NCBI GenBank assembly: GCA_029962745.1
Contig: CM057157.1
Span: 4,873,678-4,937,677 of the forward strand
From: Echinometra lucunter
Taxonomy: Eukaryota > Echinodermata > Echinoidea > Camarodonta > Echinometridae
DNA length: 64,000 nucleotides
Direction: 5' to 3'
Shown here: positions 1-14,070 of the stretch, one piece after another
How positions within the stretch are numbered: position 1 is the stretch's first letter
How the letters are laid out: every line of letters starts with the position of its first letter
Notes under the pieces: generated by a model
Database searches by the model: none
Seen by the model: the letters and a program-made list of their open reading frames with translations, nothing else
Told to the model about the DNA's origin: nothing
Translations under genes and position numbers: made by a program

Positions 1-842
1 TTGCATTGCGGAGGAAAGAGGACCGTTAGCTAGTTCCAGTCACACTGTTGGAGAATAAAATGTGAACATTATACTGACAGCCTGTGTTAGATGTTTTTCT
101 ACATACAGCTATCATCTTTTTTTGTGGTAGCACAGTCAAACTAATTGCGCATGTAAATTTTCAGAGTGTTTTTCTTTAATGCTAGAGGCATGCGTCATCC
201 AGCTAACGAGTTTACTGCTGCCACTACTTCTAAACAACTTGATGTTAAGAAACCCCATAAAGTGGGCACAGCTCCATCGCTTTGCAGTGACCTAGCGCCT
301 ATGGGGGTGTCCTTTGGCAATGATCAAACTCACGTCAGTGTTGGACCTGGTTGTTTTCTTACTTTTATATTCCACATGTAAATGAATAGCTGTATTAAAG
401 AGAAGTGTTCTTTTAATGTCTTTATGACGCAAGTCTGCTCTTTTGAAGAAACTCTGCCAGAAGGCACTTAGTCCGTTGGGAAGGGACTCAATGCCCCTCC
501 ATCAGTGTGCCAAGTGTCATTTCTGGAGTAGGATGAGGAGACGTGTGCGTGAGTGTGTGTGCATCATATTCTCTGCATCTATGGTATCCCACAGATGACG
601 ACAGTGAAGCTAGCTTGCGTCGGACCATGTGTTTCATACATTGCATCTTGCTGACTTTGAGACAGACGTATAAGACATGTCATCTCTCATGCATCTATTA
701 AATCCATTGCAGTCTGGCTTGTTTCCTTAATTTGAGGAAAGGCCATGAACATAGATGGTTATTGATTTGAAAAGAGAGCCAGTGCTTTAGGAGTTCGCAT
801 TTTTGAGACTTAAGCACATGTACATTTGAATTTTTAAAGAAG

Positions 843-929
843 ATGATGTCCAATTTGGAATGTGATGTGGTCATGTCTTTGGTCCAGCGTCGGCCCAGGG
901 CTAGAGCCCCATGTCATATCAACATTGTG
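843..929 (+). CDS. candidate 5' first coding exon of the MAST gene
   Basis: An ATG at 843 opens 29 codons without a stop (residues end RRPRARAPCHINIV) and runs to a good donor, GTG|gtaagt, at 930. The phase at that donor is 0, which matches the phase-0 acceptor of the first recognised MAST exon at 16340. The Arg/Pro-rich stretch is more GC-rich than its surroundings. I do not recognise the peptide as conserved in MAST proteins, there is no promoter evidence, and the intron would be 15.4 kb. It could equally be a chance ORF next to a chance donor. Confidence 0.22.
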
Positions 930-3900
930 GTAAGTGACATTTTACGTGACATCTACAAGGGATGCATTTAAACAGTTTTGTCAGTTTGTTGTCTCTTTGT
1001 GTTTCATGCTTGAATTACATTTAGGCCTTGTCTTATGTGCAGTTGACAAATCATATTAAATTCAATCATGTAATATGCGCAATATGCCTTCTTAATATGG
1101 CAAATCATTAATTTGTGTGTTTCTCGTGTGTGTATTTGTGATTTATTTTGATATTGTACAAATGATAATGATGCATTGTCATCACTGTGAGTAGCCCATT
1201 TTTGATCATTAAATTTCATAATTTTGCAAAGGAATAGCCCTTTGTTAAAATGTTTGATTAATATTGTGTAAGCACTATTACAATCTAGTTTACGTTGTTG
1301 TTGCCCATATGCACAATAAAAGCCAATTAGGGTCAGTATTGTGACTGTGACGTCATATTTGTGATTCAGGAAACCTGTAGTTAGTGCTCCTAGTAGCGAG
1401 ATGATTCTCAGCTATTCACAACCAAGCTGCAAGAATAGAAGACTGAAAATGACTTTTGTTCCCATTTTCGCAAGGTATTACATAAACTCAAAGTATAGAT
1501 TTAGCCTTTGTAGGTACATGTACATTGTATGTTAAAGAGAAGACGAGTTTTTTCCCCATTATTCAATGAAACTATTATGGTCCTACACCCTCTGGAATCA
1601 GTTTTATTCCAATACCAACAACATTTGTGACTATTTAGATGCTTGGAAAAAATTCTGAACTTGTCTTTTTGAGATTTATATAGAGTGTATGATTAAATTG
1701 ATTTTTAATCATATTTTTTGGAATGGAAAGAAAAATATAACTAGTGGGAATGTAAATACCCGATTGTAGACAAGGTCAAATAAACATCATAATTCAAATA
1801 ATAAAAAGAAAACACTGTCAAACATGTACTTTGACTTCGGTTTGGGGCACATAGTGACGGTGTGAAGTATTGAATTGCCATGAAATTTGGATCACAAAAA
1901 GTTTTATGTACTTGTGCAGTGTAATATACATGTACATGTATGTATGTGTACATGTACTTCAGGATTTTTTTCCTTCTGTATTTTATGATGATCAAATAAT
2001 GATCCAAAATTATTTTATTTTCAAGGAGTAGGTTTGTTTTATAGTACAGTAACTTTGCTGATTCTATTTATATAGGCCTACGTGTATGGAGGTTTCTGGT
2101 CCTGTTGTGTCTAGGATATTTTGTTGATATCATTTCTTTATTAAAGAAAGTTAGAATACAAATAAAGGGTAAACATAGTACCATACTTGTAACTTCAACA
2201 TAGTTTAACAAAAACAAAAAAAAACACAAGAAAAGAAAAAGAAAAGAACACTGAATCATTTGACAGAGTAATGACATAAACATAATGGTGGGACAGTTGA
2301 AATTGATATATTGAAAACTACTAGCAAAAAAAAAAGGCGAAGACTAAAATTCCATGCAGACTGATAACATTATAATGTAGGATTGGGTGGTACACGCAGG
2401 CATCTGGATGTTCATCCTCATTAAATAGAAAAATTACCTGTCTATGTTTATAAACTTTGGAAAAAAAATCTCTTGGTAATATTGCAGGCTTCTGCTGTTC
2501 ATACTCATTTTTTTGTCATTTTTCAAATTGTTCCTTTTGAAGTACCTTTTAGTGGTATTGAGATCCATTGGTGCATAGTGATATCATGTCAAATGCACAT
2601 TACTCTTGCATGGCAAGTGACCAGCGTGAGTGCAATTTCATTCGCCATGGACTGCATATTTGCCTCTGATTTTCTCCCCGATTGATCGAAAGAATGAGGA
2701 TATAGCCATGACCTCTCTCTCTTTCCCTTTGGACTTGCTTGTTGTGTAGACGTAGGCAAAGCTTTCTCTGTATTCAACCGATGACCATCTTTTCCTGGGC
2801 ATCGATCTTTTCTCTTTTATTCTCTCTCCCGTCATCCGGTTTGTTTTCTCATCTTTACTCCTCTCATCTTTCCTTTCATCTTTTCAGAAATTATTTTCCT
2901 CACCTCTTTCTCATTCTCCTCCCAAATTCATTCTCTTTAACCTGCATCTTATCTACTGTTCTCTCATTCGAATAGAGTATTTCTAGATAGACAGCACCAT
3001 TCAAATGCCTATTATGATTTCCTCCTCATCTCTCCTTTTTTTTCCTTCATATTTCTCCTATCCCTATCTCACCACTCCTCCTTCCTTCTCCCTTTTCTGA
3101 ATTTTCTTTTTCTTTCTCCTTCCTCCCCTCAGTAAGATGGCTTACAAGTTAAATACATGTGAAAACAAAGTGTCAGACTTCACAGCTCATGCGCACCAAG
3201 TTAATAAAATGAATACTTTACTTTTTGCCGACACACACGTCAAAATATTTGACAAATTGGTAATTCTTGGTGGATCACTTGGGAAACTGAAATGATGCAC
3301 CTTGTGGTTAATCAGTAGACTCAAATGCACATGGAAAATCTTGCTATTATGTCAGTTAAGTACGAGAGTAAAAGCCTACGCAAGAAGCTCTTATGCTCTC
3401 TAAACCACTTTGTGAACTGCTTTTGAAATCAGGTTGTAGCTTTTTCTCCATCTTTCCATGTTTAACAAGCTTGTGAGTAGCAATTCAATTAGAAAGCTCA
3501 CATTGCAGGACACATGGACAAATATGATATTGTGTGTTTCCAGAACAAACAGTCATCAGTTTTATCTACACTCTCTCACTGCTTGTACTTGAAAGTGCTT
3601 TTGTTCTGTACAACTGAAATAAGTGACTAGTACTATAATTAGCTGAAATGAGAATTTTGTTTGATGTTTCAATCCTTCATCATTTGAAAAGGGATGAAAT
3701 CCTATGTAAGTCATGTTGTAAAGTTTGATATGACTATCAATTTATTCAGGGCCCTTTCAGGCTGTATCTTACCACTGCTAATTCCTCAATTGGCATGTGG
3801 ACAAATACACAATCTTTTTTTTTAAAACAAATGTTTCTCCCACATGAAAGAACTGATCTCTGTGATGTTCTGTGGTTTGAAGAAAGATGGCTGAATAATA

Positions 3901-4448
3901 CTTAAGTTGCTACTGCACTGACAGGAGTTGCTTATTATGAACTCTGCCTGTAGTTACCGTCATCTTGCCTAGGATGGCAGCCTCGTAAGCTCTTTAGGCA
4001 AGCAGCATGTAACAGAGTAATGTTCTCTAGATATCAGTGACATAGCCATAGGTTATGACCAATTTCTTCTGCTCTATCCAGAAACAAAGTGAGAAAAGGA
4101 AAGTCGATCTTATGCAGATTGTAATATTGATGCGTTTTCTTGGATTCCAAAGAATTGCATTATTTCACAAGGTGTTGATTGCACTCAGAGTGACTCCATG
4201 GATAAAGGTATAGAATGGTTGTATGCTTTTATTGCTAGAGGCAGTTTAAATCTAGATACAAGAGAAAAGAGAATCCTCCATTCAGATGGGAGGTTTGACT
4301 GCTTAAAGCCTTACCAGAATTTAAATATGCGATTGATTTCACCTTTTCTCTCCTCCTCTTGGAGCTCTCTAGGGCTTTCTAACGTATGCAGAACATTGGA
4401 TTTGAGCAAGTTTTCGACAAGATAACAGATGGTGTATGTACATCCCCC

Positions 4449-4832
4449 TGTTCAGACACAAAATGTTGATAGCGAAACTTGATAAAGAAACGTCGTATAA
4501 AATTTTCAACGTATAGCCTATGGACCGTTCAGACACACATCCAGACCTCTCAAAAGAAACATCATATAGATGTGCATTTTTCTACTGCACATGTTGTCAT
4601 GGCAAGGTCATGTCTCCTTCAACCATACTCATGTTAAGCCCCGCCCAGTTATACCATTCTGTGGTCACCATACGCTCAAACACATACGGACCCTAGTTTT
4701 TTTCTACGACGTTTCTTTATATGTCATTTTGTTAGTCAGCGTTCAGACACAAATTCATCGTATAGCTATACTGTTTCAGTATAGCTCTACTGATTTGGTA
4801 GAGCCATAAGAAAAATTTTTTGTGTCTTAACA
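4449..4832. mobile_element. short TIR element (MITE-like)
   Basis: The left end TGTTCAGACACAAAA is matched by the reverse complement of the right end, TGTTAAGACACAAAA (14 of 15). Two further GTTCAGACACA copies lie inside near 4528 and 4740. At 384 bp there is no room for a transposase. The superfamily is not assignable because no clear target duplication is seen. Confidence 0.6.
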
Positions 4833-7800
4833 CGGACATTACATGTATGTTAATTGAGTTCCTCACAAAATGTCCATTGGATATCATGGTTTGATTGCAT
4901 AATTTGCCTTTGTTGTAATACTTGGATTGTAATACTATCTATTATAAAAAAATGCGAGCATTCTCATTAACTCTTTCTAAAGGCACAGAATTGGGTCATT
5001 TTGGTAATTTCTCATAGATTACAAACCAGTTGGCAGCAAGCGTAATTGAAGAAACAACAACAGCAACAAAACAACTGTGATCATTATCTGGAAACATTAC
5101 TTGTCTATGTATTGGTAGAAATAGGTTTTAGAAATGTTTGTAATGCGGTGGCATATTGGCGCAAACTTTAATTTGGTTGTTGCCATTATTTAATTTTTCC
5201 ATGACACCAATGATTGTGGCATCACCAGACAAAGAAAACAGTATCAATTAGACTCCCCTTTTTCAAACATGTGAAGTAAGATCAATCATGTCTAAACCAC
5301 AGACTGTTTGTATAGTATGAGAAAGTGCATACCTCAAGTGTAACTCATATTTATACTGACAGACACCATAATCATGAACTTACCAATGCAGCAGTCTGTA
5401 TTGCGCTCATGTGATTGGTTGTACAAGTAAGTTTAGATGAACATTTAGAGGGGATGTTTTAGGCTTCTCCCTTTTTTTACTTGTGCATAACTCATCAAAT
5501 GTGTTTACAAATTATCTAAGCATGCCAAAGTCAGGGTAGGGTGGATCTTATATATCCTACATGTATATTTATTATATTCTGTCTATCAATTTATTTGTTA
5601 TTCTTTTTTTTTCCCAAATACTACCTGTGTTGTATATTTCAAGACTAGCAGGTACATGTACAAGGTTGAATAACCGCAACTTATGAGTTCTTACCCTTTT
5701 CAGTTGACAAGCATGATTTTTTAGTTCAGTACTTTTTGTGGTTATCTCCCATTTTTTCCACCAAAATTATGAAAATCCCTCCCAAGATTACTCACTGGCA
5801 AAATGCCATTCTCTCCTTGCGGACACATACCCAGGGTTGTATGCTGTAGGACAAGCGGTTACAGAATTTCCCTCATCGCATTTTGTTACGAATTACTCAT
5901 AACAACCAGGGGACACTCTGTCACTTTACACACTCAAATGAAAGAGTAGAAAAAAAGGCAGGAAAGAGATTTTTAGGGGCAGAAAGAGTACCCCTCGTGA
6001 TAAGAGACCATTAGAGGGGCATCGCTTAGGATTACTTAACCGCACACTTTGGCATAGGACTGGCAAGCTTGAAGGGGTACAACTAAAGGTAAGAATACTG
6101 CAGTTATTATGTGATAAAACATTGGGCATTATGTTTTAAACTACTTGCTAATCAGACAGACGGAGAGAGAAATGTTGAAAACATCAGATTTTGAGAGCAT
6201 AACCCGATGCATTGAAAAGGGCACATGAACTTGTTTGTAGGTTTTATATAGTTTAAATAAACCATTTGCATCATAAATACAAGTGAACAAATTCATCGCT
6301 TTATAATTCTTGTTTAGTCACGAAGCCATACTATACTGTGGCGTGCTTAATCTGAGGAAAACATAAACATTGTTCATGATATTTTGATGCCCTGTTTCTG
6401 ATTCTAATAAACTCATGATTTGACGTCACTCAGAATGCCTTCGTCTTGTTCATTCTAGTTTTCTAAAGAAGAGAGATGTCGAATTAACACATCAGTGACC
6501 ATTGTCATGGACTAATCTTACATACTCTTCATATTTTGTTATACATGTAATTAGTACTAATAGTGACTTACCTTTCTGCCTTTCAAAAGAGAATGGTTAA
6601 AGTCATGAATTTGTTGAATTTTTGCTTTTAAGAAAACGTTTCATGAAAATGGAGAAACCGGAACAATTTTGTTCAATTGAAATATTCATCATTGCGCAGC
6701 AGAAGAAATAATATGGCCTGGTTTCTTCCTGATGAGTGTTTTGTTAAGATATTCTTTGCTACATGTACATATGCCATTCCAATATACATGTACAATGTTG
6801 ACCTGTTGATTTCTGTAAGTTACGTGTACTTGTTGCATAAGCGTACATTGATTCTGTGGATTCCTGTTTGTTCTTACACACATGCCTACTACGTACTACT
6901 CTGTACTGTTTTCCCCCTTTTTCAGAAGGTAATGAGTCAGAATGTGTAGATTGATTAAGGGTCAATATTTGGTATCTAGTATCTCATGACACAGGTAATA
7001 CTATCTCTTTTTGCTACTTCTTGCTGATATTATGAGGAGGACAGAATTTGATCTTTGCGACTCAAAGAAGGCGATGGTGAATCAGGGTGTTAGTTTCCAA
7101 CCCTTGAGATCTTGGGTTCTTAATGAGATTGGAAAGGATTCACTTTCAGGTGATGAGTGCCTTTGTCTCTTCTTGCTTGGCATCTACTGCTGCAGTGGTT
7201 CCATACGTGATGCATTTAAAAGGCCTATATGTAGTGTTGGTCAAGGTCAAAGATGTGAAAATTTACTCCTTTTTAAGCATGTAGGCAGTCTATGACCTTA
7301 TTGGAAATGAATGATTTTTTAAAACGTTTATACAGTACATACATTTGAAAGTCATAAGAGAATGAGATCTACTTGTAGCTGGTTTACTCTCCTATCCTAC
7401 CACACTGTACAATTCTCTCTATCAATTTCCATTCCATTTCTTTTTGTTCAAGATTTATTAACTGAATATAACATGAACAAGTTTTTAAATTTGGAAACAA
7501 CATTATCTAATATAATTTGAACAAACCATTTTAATGCAGGAAAATTAAATGTTATGAAGAAACTCTTTTTTTACTGAAAATATATGAATTCATGAACATG
7601 CATTTTTGTTTTGTACTATGATATAATGATACCTTCATGTATGCTTTTGTATATGTAGGTGTATAAAAATGAGAACATTTGTATAATGCGTGCTTTTTAG
7701 TGACTGCATTACCTTTAATTCAAGTTAGGATTAATGATTAATCTTGCAATGTAAATGGGTTGATATACATGTAGTACACCATGGCTTCTGTTACAAAAGC

Positions 7801-8070
7801 CTGAATTGACCAAGCTAAGTTTCATTTCCTTCATATTAACGTACATGTGATATTTACCTGAAACTTTGGCTAGAGTAAATACGGTATTCTTCATTTGACG
7901 TGCATTTCCCCCCTTCATTAGTGAGAAGGAATAACACTTCAGTTGAAGTATTTGTTAAACTTATTTCAAGAAGAGACTGTATGATGACAGGAAGAGGGTA
8001 TTACTTTAAGTGTACTACATTGTAGTCACCTGAAAAGATCATCGGTGTACAGCTAGTATATGTGAAAGAA

Positions 8071-8099
8071 CCCCCTCCCCCCCCCCCCCCCCCCCCCCC
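8071..8099. repeat. poly-C tract
   Basis: 29 bases, all C except one T at 8076. Confidence 0.97.
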
Positions 8100-8720
8100 A
8101 AGAAAATTACCTGCATTCTATATAGGGATTAATAGTTCAGGACTTTGAAGAAAATAAGGATAACATACACTGTACATGTAAGACCACAACAAAGAAGTTT
8201 GATTCTGCTTAAATGCTTTAAGTCATGCCCATGAGTATGTGTATGTTGACTAGTCAACTCACTAGTATTAAACTCACAATGAAATCCATAACATACATGT
8301 CTTTGATGTGAACTGATAAGAGTTATTGCTCATCTGGCTCTTAGCAAGAGAGAAAATGTTAGATGTGGCATAACATTGAAGTGCATGTAAATAACACATT
8401 TGGATGACAAATTGTATTCATTTAGGAAAGGCAAAGCTTTAACCGCAGAATGTGCTTCATCTTTATTTGTATGTTAATGAGAAGAGCCTGAGGTATCTAA
8501 ATTGATATGTTGATGAGTTCTCTTCAAGAATAATGAATACTGATGGGTGGGACGTTGACAAGAAGCATTAGAACAGCTGTAAGGTACATCATCACTGTGA
8601 TATGTTGTCACGCTTGTCCTGTTTATGACCTCCATACCTGGCTGGAGAGGCCAGGTTCATATGCTTCCTGATGAGAAATTTGTTAACGTTATACAACATG
8701 CCCAAGTTTAGATAGACCTA

Positions 8721-8867
8721 GGCCCCGTTTCATAAAATTTGTTATCAATAACAAGTTACAATTACTGTTATAAGCTACTGAAATCCTTGCATCTGATTTG
8801 TTGATAATAATTTGTCATAGAAATATGGCAGTTGTTGCTGATAACAAGTTTTATGAAACGGGGGCCC
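8721..8867. mobile_element. ~150-bp palindromic MITE, GGCCCCGTTTCATAAAA end
   Basis: The left end GGCCCCGTTTCATAAAA pairs with the right end TTTTATGAAACGGGGGCC. The core contains GTTATAAGCTACTGAAATCC and TTGCATCTGATT. It is shared with elements at 22628 and 23804. The whole element can fold into a hairpin. Confidence 0.8.
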
Positions 8868-9464
8868 TGCTGTTAGTGTTTGGAAATTGTTCATTTTTTG
8901 TTCTTTGGCATAGTTTGTTATGAGAAGACTTCTGTTTACTTGATAGTTTCTTGCTGTTCATGGGAGCATTTGTTTCTCTTTGTAGGGGGGAGGGGAAGAC
9001 TAGCAAAGAATATTGGTGCAGAAGAAATGTACCTCTGGGAAGTTCATATATAGGAATGCTGGAATGGGTGAAGAAATCACATGTTGAGACCTTATAGAGC
9101 CAGGTGGATGTTAGCTTTATGTGCAATGATGTATGCTCCTTTAGCTCTCACTGCTCTCACTAGATGAAGTATAAAATATGGCTAAACAACTATCTCACTT
9201 ACCTAGAAAATTTACAAGGTGAAAGCAGAAATAGAATGGGGTACATGGTAGAAGATGAGAAGCAGAAATAGGGAGCAAAAAGAGATTATAGACCTGTTCA
9301 GTTTGGATGTTGTTATTTTATGCTAATGTTTAGATGGGGGGGGGGGGGCTTCCAGCATGCCTAACAAAAGCACCAACATCTCAATGCACCTGACTCATTC
9401 CATAACCTATTGAATCATCTTTTCTTCATATTTTGGAAGCCCCCCAGTTATGACTGACCTAGAG

Positions 9465-9811
9465 CGTGTTTATTGAGGGTAACAGAGGGCTAATAAGCGA
9501 CCCAAGTTCCGAACTAGCTTACCCGTTACCCTTGATAAACACAACAACGACTTGATTACCAAACTAGTGTACCGGCCTTGAGTTCCACAAAAAAGGGGGA
9601 TTTGATTACCCGTTGAACGAGATCGGCGACTCAAGTCGTGCCAATAAACACAACGCGACTTCGGTCGCATTTCGTTTGGGAACTTCGGACTCATGTTTCC
9701 GGATGAGATAAAAAGTAATAAGCCGGCCAGATTTGACCTTCGCTGCCAGGTCACTTGCAGCTGGGCATGGGCTTGATGGTTTCGGGAACTCCGATCGTGA
9801 CGATAAACACG
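9465..9811. mobile_element. candidate element with GTGTTTAT boxes
   Basis: CGTGTTTATTG at the left and CGATAAACACG at the right are inverted. A further inverted partner, GTTACCCTTGATAAACAC (9525-9542), pairs with GTGTTTATTGAGGGTAAC (9466-9483). Another ATAAACAC box lies near 9647. The segment is clearly more GC- and CpG-rich than its flanks. No coding potential was recognised. Confidence 0.4.
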
Positions 9812-10964
9812 ACATCCAGAGAGACCACCCATCGTGAGCGCGATTTGTGTTCGCGACTCAAATACCCATTTCTAATTTCTAGAAATCAGGTACTCGTTGT
9901 TTGGTGGATGGATGATTGGCAGGAATTAGACTTGCAATGTGTATTACTCAGATTGTTCCATTATCAATTAACGTAATCATATGACAGTGGCTGTCTGTCT
10001 ATCGCATTGCCTTCCATTAACTGCTTTTGTTTATGTTTCTTCAACTGGAGCACCATCCAAGTCATACTAGTGATGTTATATTAATCAGTTGTGAAGAGGT
10101 TTGGGGGAATGAATTAATAATGAGATATCACAAAATGCTGCTAATCTCCTCCTGAATACATTGTATCACAAAAATGCAGTATGGAATAGTCAATTGTTTT
10201 ATCATCCATAAACCTTATCATAGGACAGAGGCTGTCAGTCTTTATTATCACAGTTCCATTTGGTGCTTTTGTTTATATACCTTGCACCAATACTATTCAA
10301 AGCATTAGACTTAAGTAATCCGATGGCATCAGTCAAAGAGGCCATGGGGTTTTCAGTGTTTTTATTAGATTATTTTACAAAAGTTTACAATAACATATTA
10401 AAGCTAACTATCACTTGATTACATGTATGTTAGCTTTGGGATGATATTACAGGAAATCTTGTAATTCCTGTGGTGTAATCCCCTATGTATAATTCATATG
10501 TTTATTGGTATTAGTACCCATTTTACTTGTACTTAATGCTTTGGAGTTATTTCTGTAGTTTATTCGACTTTAGTTTAGTGGACCTCTTCTCATAGTGACT
10601 TTGTAGTTCCCTTGCACTTTTTGGTGGTAGCTTCTAAACCCCTGGGGAATTAATTCTGCACTGAACAATTTCCTTGCTCTTTGCAAATGCAGTTCTTTTC
10701 AAAGCTCTTACAGAGAATAATGATTTAAAGTGTCTGTACTCAATCATAATAGATCTATGTCATGTTGATCATCATATCAGTATTACATTAATTCATTTTT
10801 CCTGTTCTAATAAATGCATACATGTACTAGATCTTTTGCAAAGTGGTATAGAAATCACACACACAAAAAAAAATATGGTACATGTATGGCCTAGAGATTT
10901 ATTTTCATTGTTTGTATTTTGTAGACATATTCACTTTTAGGTACAAATGACTGCAAATCTATGA

Positions 10965-11240
10965 ATATATTTGATTTTGATTTGATTTGAAATGGTTTAT
11001 TGAGATAAAAATCAATCGCTGCTCAAAAGCTGAATTACAGATTTTGTAAAATTTAAAAAAATACATCGAAAATTACAAGAAACAAAATAAGGAATCAATA
11101 ACTGAAACAATGAACCAATCTGCAGCAGTATACATGAATTATGAATATCGACATTATTAAACATCATTGAAAATTGATAACAATAAGGAGTGTAATTATT
11201 ACTATTACTATTATCATTATTATTTTATAGTGTAAAAATT
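10965..11240 (-). mobile_element. possible 3' end of a non-LTR retrotransposon
   Basis: On the minus strand the sequence runs GTAATTCAGCTTTTGAGCAG ... CTCAATAAACCATTT and ends in short repeats (TCAAATCAAATCAAAA). An AATAAA signal before a simple-repeat tail is typical of LINE 3' ends. No reverse transcriptase coding is present, and the upstream limit is arbitrary. Confidence 0.3.
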
Positions 11241-13974
11241 CAGATACATGTAACTGTCGAATACAGACAGCATACTTAATATGAAGTGAATCAGCAATAC
11301 TCGTGGGGCAGCGATGTCCGATTGCAGCCATTTGGGGAATTATGAGAGGATAAATGGAAAATTCCTTCAGCGGGATATGGTTTTATCTTCTTTAATTCAC
11401 TCGCTTGCACTTTTAGACCTAGCTCAGTACTCTGATCCCTCAACAAGCCTCTACATATTGGATTCCACCAGCTTGAAAATCATATGAATCATGGCATTTA
11501 CAACATACTGACCTGGTATTTCAGTTTGGGAAGATGGTGAAGAACAAAATGTCAGTATTAGGCTATGATTTAAAGAATGGATTATTATCAGTATCTGCTC
11601 AAGTAGAAATTGAATTTCGGAGTTCATCAAAGGTAATCAAGCAGGGCTGTACAGAATGGGACACAATTATCACAATTTGAAGCTTGATCGGGTATGTGGT
11701 GAAAGAAGACATGAACTAATCTTTTAGTATTCAAGTAAGTGATGATTGTACACATGATATGATTACAAATCTGACAATATTTTCCATCTGATGTGAAGTC
11801 TTAGCTTCTGTGTACTTCATGTATTAATGATATTGACTGTTCCCTTTGAGTTGCCCCGAGCTGAACTCTTAAGGCTCGTACTTCCATCTTTCGGCAGAGT
11901 GGATTCCACTTAACGGCATCTGACATGCATTGAGTAGTTCATTTCATCTACACCTGTCCTTGCCTGCGTGCTGCATGTAAATGGAAGTGGGCTTATGCCT
12001 CAGCACATGAGAAATGTACGCAATACATGCATCCTCACGGCAGCTATGTTCTCGAGAATTAAGTTCCTGAAGGTTTGTGGTGCGAGAATGAAGAGTGAAA
12101 TCCTGTGAAATGTTAGGTGAAAGTTTCCCCTTTACTTGCGGTGAATTGTCTGCATTAAAAAGAAGTCAAGTAGATGAATATAACATTTTCTTTGATAAGT
12201 TAATTTCTATTTGAAAATTTTCATAGAGATCATACCGATATATCGTATATTCAGCTGGCATTTTTTGTAAGGTCAGACACATCCAAGCTAATAAGTGTAA
12301 AAACCTGTTGAATATTGAGCTAAAGATATCTCGGGCTGGGGACCTTGGAAGATGCGTTCCATACCAAAATCAAGTCATATCCGGTGAGTTTTCAAAGAGG
12401 AATTAGTGTAAATAGTAAAGGATTTTCTTAAATCTTATCCTGTATAACCTTAATACTTTTGGGAAAATAAAGCATATCATGATGTGAACAGAGCTAATGA
12501 GTCATGTCACGCACAACATGAGTTCTACACTCTGTCAATTCTCTCTGTTTACCGCCTTCTGTTCTCCTTTGTATAGTTGAGTGCCCCTAACCTGAATTCC
12601 ATGCGAACTAATGTTTGTCATTTATATTCTCATATTCACTTCCAGGTCAAGTGTGATGCATTATGGGTTGAGAGCCAGAGGGGCAGTACCTCTGTATAAA
12701 AAATATGTATGAGTCAATGCTGTTCTTTCACCCTCGGCAAATTTGGTTGTGATAGGATATAGAATAATGGTTCGTTCAGAACTTTTACCTGTATTTTAAT
12801 TGGACATTTTATACATACATGTATGTAGGCCTAGTACAAACAAATCAGAACTACTCCCTTTACAAAACCTACATGTACATAAATCACATTCTGCAATAGG
12901 GATTTAGGTATTTTTAAAGTGAATAACTGTTCTATTTGAAATATAAAAGACAGAGCTTTTGTATTGAAATGTAGACATACATACATATCTCTCGTTATAA
13001 AGCAAATCTTTAAAAGACAGCTGCTTTGACGATTGTAGCTCAATAGTTTACATATGCTATGTGACACAAGAAAGTTGTAATACTCATACATATACTACTG
13101 ACGTCCATCATATCAGTCAGTTACGTACAAATGAAACTCATTATAACATTAGTGACGTTCGTGCCCGTACATGTAATACAATATTTCTGTAAATTGAGAA
13201 CTTAATTTACATGTGGTCAAGAAAACAACACATAGGACTCTGCTTTGACGTAACAACAGTTTACCTGAGGAACTTCAGGGTGATAATTTTCAAAATGATC
13301 ATATTTGGTATTAAAGCGACATTGGGCCTGGAGCCTGCAGAACAATAGTTATTGACTTATTTCCCTGGGCATATATTCCTATGCTATCCTCCCCCTTATC
13401 TGTAGCCCCACATATTTGATGCCGTGTTTGTCTTCATGTTACACATGAGGCATCCACTCTGTCACTCTGTTATATCAGGTGTGGCATTGACGGGATTGAT
13501 AACGCTGTCTGGTAAACAATCCTGTCTTTCAAACAATAACCCATATCTAATTAAGTGCTCAGGGGGGCTAAGAAGGGAGCGTTAGGCCAAACTTGCTCGT
13601 AGGCGGTAGGTGCGCGGTTTCCTAAGGGATAAGTTGCTGTCTTGTCCATCCTTTTGTAATTCATTATTTGAATAAATACACCCACATGCATCGAAGGGAA
13701 TGTGATGTCACTTTGAATTTTTTGGTATAATAAGGTTTCCATCTATTTTAATTAAACCAATGTGCTTTTCTTGAACTTTATTTTACCCTCCATCTTACTT
13801 TGAGACGAGTGAGATGCTAAACAACAGATGACACTCAACATTAAAGTGCTTGGATACTTCCAATCGAGAAATAACATTAAAACATAGAAATAAATTTGAA
13901 TCCATGTTACTGTTTTTCTCAGAAAATGTGCAGATGAAAGAGGGATGACAGAGTCAGGAAGTTATCAAGAGAAG

Positions 13975-14070
13975 CAGAGAGAGAGAGAGAGAGAGAGAAA
14001 GAAAGGGAGAGAGAAAGAGAGAGAGTAAGAGATGAAGAGAGAAGGAGAGAGAAGGAGAGGACAGAGGGAG
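13975..14070. repeat. GA-rich microsatellite
   Basis: An imperfect (GA)n run with interspersed A and G; it produces a false Ser/Leu-rich ORF on the minus strand. Confidence 0.95.

Noticed and set aside
7011..7295. 94-codon ORF on the + strand
   Set aside because: No domain, no splice or promoter context; length is within chance for this region.
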